The notes under the pieces were generated by a model. The model was not told where the DNA came from, made no database searches, and saw only the letters and a program-made list of their open reading frames with translations. Positions 61,797-64,000 of a stretch of DNA of 64,000 bases are shown here, one piece after another. The stretch's first letter is position 1, and every line of letters begins with the position of its first letter. The stretch is from Litorimonas sp964565335 (GTDB lineage Bacteria; Pseudomonadota; Alphaproteobacteria; Caulobacterales; Maricaulaceae), in assembly GCA_964565335.1 (NCBI GenBank), contig CAZMEN010000001.1, forward strand, positions 1 to 64,000. Reading direction: 5' to 3'. A program made the translations under genes and the position numbers.

Positions 61797-63569
61797 ATGA
61801 AACCCTTTGTTTTATTAGACGACCAAAAGACGGGCGAGACTCGTTATTTCACCCGTCCCGAAACTGTGATCGAGGCCTCTCATATCCATGATTTGCCAAC
61901 GGCCTTCGACCGGATTGAGAAGGCCCAAAACTCCGGATGTTATCTCGCAGGTCTCTTCTCTTATGAACTCGGCTACGCCTTAGAGCCTTCCCTGCATGAC
62001 CGCGTCCCCAAAAATACCGGTCCTTTATTGCAATTAGGCGTTTTCAAAAACCCGCCTAAGCCCGCCCCGGCCCATATGCTTTACAATGCAAAATCAGTGT
62101 CATTGGCTTTAGACCCGAAATGGACATTAGAAGATTACCTAAATCGTTTTGGCGTCATTAAAGGCTATATTGAGTCTGGCGACGTCTATCAGATTAATTT
62201 GACCTTTCCCATGGAGGGTCAGACCAAACATTCCCTTGCAAAAATTTATGCCTCCTTTCGTCGAGCGCAACCCGGCCGTTATGGCGGCATTGTAAGTTTG
62301 GGCGGTCCAGACGTTATCAGCTTTTCGCCCGAGCTGTTCTTTGAAAAGAAGGGGCAGCACATGCGTATGCGCCCCATGAAAGGAACACGTCCTCGTAAAC
62401 ACAATACAGCCCAAGATCAGGCGTTACGCGAAGAACTGTTGAATGAACCCAAATCAAAGGCAGAGAACCTTATGATTGTTGACCTGCTGCGCAATGATCT
62501 ATCTCGCCTCTGCGAAGCCGGTTCTGTGAAGGTTCCGGAATTATTTCACGTTGAAACCTACCCAACTGTGCACCAGATGATTTCCGAGGTGACAGGCACT
62601 TTGCGCGAAGATGTGAACTGGATAGACATCTTCACGGGGCTGTTTCCTTGCGGTTCCGTGACGGGCGCGCCTAAAATCAGGGCGATGGAAATCATTGATG
62701 ATTTGGAAACACAGCCGCGCGGCGCTTATTGCGGGGCAGTCGGTTATATCGCGCCGGATGGCGATGCCTGTTTCAACGTCGCCATCCGAACATTGCAAAT
62801 CGATTCTAAAGGCAATCAAGAGAGATCCTTTCGCTATGACGTAGGGAGCGGCGTTGTCTTCGATAGTGAAGGGCGTGATGAGTATGAGGAATGCCGATTA
62901 AAATCAGAGATATTTGCGTCGTCCAAAAAAGGATTCTTCGAGACATTTCGTTGGGACCCTAATTCGGGCTATATCCGCCTCGATTTACATTTAGACCGCT
63001 TTATGAAAGCTGCGGTAGCCTATAAAACGAAAATCAAAAGATCGACTTTATCTAAATTTTTATCCGAACATGCTCCACACGAAACAATCCCTCAACGAGT
63101 CAGGCTATCCCTCAGTGACAGCGGCGCGCTTAACCTCAGAACCGAAGACCTGAAACCGCTCCAGCGTACACCCGCGCATATTTGCGTGTCGCCTTACCCT
63201 CTTCGCCCTGCACGGCAAATCACGGCGCACAAAACTGAGAACAGAGATTTTTACGATGGAGAGCGGCATCGTATGCAGGCCCGCTTTCAGGTCGATGAAG
63301 TGCTATTCCAAGCGCCAGACGGCATGATGGCAGAAGGCAGTTTTACGACTCTTTTCATTGAAGAGAATGGCGCGTTACTGACCCCATATTTAAAGCACAT
63401 TCTCCCGGGTGTCTTACGGCAGTCTTTAATCCAAAATGGAGACGCCGTAGAAGCCGCGATTCCTCTTGCTCGTCTGCAATCCGCTGACAAGATTTTTATA
63501 GGGAATTCATTACGCGGACTTGTACCCGCGAAGCTGATTGAAACGAATAAATCGGTTAAGAGTCCATGA
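61797..63569 (+). CDS. pabB: Fused aminodeoxychorismate synthase component I / aminodeoxychorismate lyase
   Basis: This 590-aa protein joins two folate-pathway enzymes. Residues 1-380 are PabB: GDVYQINLTF (near 125), MRPMKGTRPR (near 195), DLLRNDLSRLCEAGSVKVPELFHVE (near 225) and TGLFPCGSVTGAPKIRAMEII (near 280). Residues from about 385 are PabC-like class IV aminotransferase: FETFRWDPNSGYIRLDLHLDRFM, then the Lys-bearing ITAHKTENRDFYDGER (near 480) and DEVLFQAPDGMMAEGSFTTLFIEENG. Together they would make 4-aminobenzoate from chorismate with a PabA glutaminase, not seen here. Confidence 0.92.
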   Translation: MKPFVLLDDQKTGETRYFTRPETVIEASHIHDLPTAFDRIEKAQNSGCYLAGLFSYELGYALEPSLHDRVPKNTGPLLQLGVFKNPPKPAPAHMLYNAKSVSLALDPKWTLEDYLNRFGVIKGYIESGDVYQINLTFPMEGQTKHSLAKIYASFRRAQPGRYGGIVSLGGPDVISFSPELFFEKKGQHMRMRPMKGTRPRKHNTAQDQALREELLNEPKSKAENLMIVDLLRNDLSRLCEAGSVKVPELFHVETYPTVHQMISEVTGTLREDVNWIDIFTGLFPCGSVTGAPKIRAMEIIDDLETQPRGAYCGAVGYIAPDGDACFNVAIRTLQIDSKGNQERSFRYDVGSGVVFDSEGRDEYEECRLKSEIFASSKKGFFETFRWDPNSGYIRLDLHLDRFMKAAVAYKTKIKRSTLSKFLSEHAPHETIPQRVRLSLSDSGALNLRTEDLKPLQRTPAHICVSPYPLRPARQITAHKTENRDFYDGERHRMQARFQVDEVLFQAPDGMMAEGSFTTLFIEENGALLTPYLKHILPGVLRQSLIQNGDAVEAAIPLARLQSADKIFIGNSLRGLVPAKLIETNKSVKSP

Positions 63570-63657
63570 TGGCCATCAACCATCAAATTGTCCGAAATGC
63601 GAGTGCAAGCTTGACCCGCTTTTATACCCGCCTAAAGTGTAAATCGGACACACCCCT

Positions 63658-64000
63658 ATGAAATGTTTACAACACGCTTTTTTAATCGATGAAACTGGTA
63701 AAGCCCATCAGCTTCCGACTGAAACTATTCCTGTCGCGCCTAAAAACGGCAATGGGTTTCTGTGGCTCCATTTCGACAAGAGCGACCCGCAAACACGGCA
63801 AGTCCTAAATGATGATGAATTGATAGATAATATTGCCACCGACACATTGCTGGCGGAAGACAGCCGTCCTCGCACAATTGTCCGAGAGCAAGATGTGTTA
63901 ATCAATTTGCGCGGTATGAATTTAAATGACGGCGCGGAACCCGAAGACATGATTCCTATCCGCTTCTTCGTGCATCATAACCGCGTTATTTCCGTGAGCG
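63658..64000 (+). CDS. CorA-like / ZntB-type metal transporter, N-terminal part (cut by window end)
   Basis: The first 114 residues of a gene that continues beyond the window. They match the cytoplasmic N-terminal domain of CorA/ZntB proteins: HAFLIDETGKAH, GNGFLWLHFDKSDPQTRQVL, LLAEDSRPRTIVREQDVLINLRGMNLNDGAEPEDMIPIRFFVHHNRVISVS. That pattern favours ZntB-type zinc transport. The membrane part with GMN is not visible. Confidence 0.85.
   Translation, partial: MKCLQHAFLIDETGKAHQLPTETIPVAPKNGNGFLWLHFDKSDPQTRQVLNDDELIDNIATDTLLAEDSRPRTIVREQDVLINLRGMNLNDGAEPEDMIPIRFFVHHNRVISVS

Noticed and set aside
1..64000. CRISPR arrays, prophage genes and intact insertion sequences
   Set aside because: No regularly spaced repeats, no transposase or integrase motif and no phage structural genes were seen.

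Overview
The window looks like chromosomal DNA of a marine-type alphaproteobacterium, most plausibly from the Caulobacterales/Maricaulales (Hyphomonadaceae-like) branch. The grounds are the long two-domain dCTP deaminase, a fliF-fliH-fliN-fliP-fliG operon divergent from fliL / DUF6468-like / MotE-like genes, CtrA-like TTAA-N7-TTAA motifs and moderate base composition. Genus cannot be fixed from sequence alone. Two 10-N runs (15127-15136 and 17354-17363) are assembly gaps.

Layout. 1-2.7 kb: 3' end of a tRNA (probably Leu), then a BtuFCD/FecBCD-type metal-chelate or cobalamin importer. 2.7-5.2 kb: an S9 peptidase and beside it a decayed, internally deleted paralogue. 5.3-10.9 kb: housekeeping genes (dcd, apaG, rlmN) and small envelope genes (DUF350, S1 protease, extensin-like). 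10.9-20.5 kb: DoxX-like and CDF metal efflux genes, a CelD/FemAB-like acyltransferase, a coniferyl-aldehyde-type dehydrogenase with a GMC oxidoreductase, a lipoprotein, an S41 peptidase and a membrane-anchored AraC regulator. 20.5-22.8 kb: a small degenerate island beside tRNA-Val. It is bracketed by a direct repeat of the tRNA 3' flank and holds two toxin-C-terminus-like fragments, each followed by a small membrane protein, plus a family of hairpin-bearing repeats. 22.9-31.7 kb: HEAT-like exported protein, Mrp ATPase, ArsC-like protein, lipase, YbjQ pair, gshB, nitroreductase, stand-alone receiver, msrA, N-formylglutamate amidohydrolase. 31.8 kb: tRNA-Ser(GGA).

32.4-39.3 kb is a flagellar block with two divergent operons reading away from a 156-bp control region. 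It is followed at 39.4-42.9 kb by a regulatory cluster: two LuxR-type proteins, an XRE regulator and a stand-alone receiver. 43-46.2 kb holds a VOC protein, an M28 peptidase, a small membrane protein and a beta-propeller lipoprotein. 46.3-52.6 kb is a full histidine-utilisation cluster: hutI-hutH-hutU divergent from hutC-hutG, with a candidate HutC operator between. It takes histidine to glutamate plus formamide through the formimidoylglutamase route. 52.9-59.3 kb has a lone HEAT-like gene, a radical-SAM gene without a normal start codon, an exported metallopeptidase with a TPR-like tail, a BaiN/HI0933 flavoprotein and a TauE/SafE permease. 59.3-63.6 kb is pxpABC (5-oxoproline hydrolysis) followed by a fused pabB-pabC gene. 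The window ends inside a CorA/ZntB-like transporter gene.

The least ordinary regions are the tRNA-Val island with its structured repeats, the decayed S9 paralogue, the radical-SAM gene, and the LuxR/receiver cluster next to the flagellar genes.
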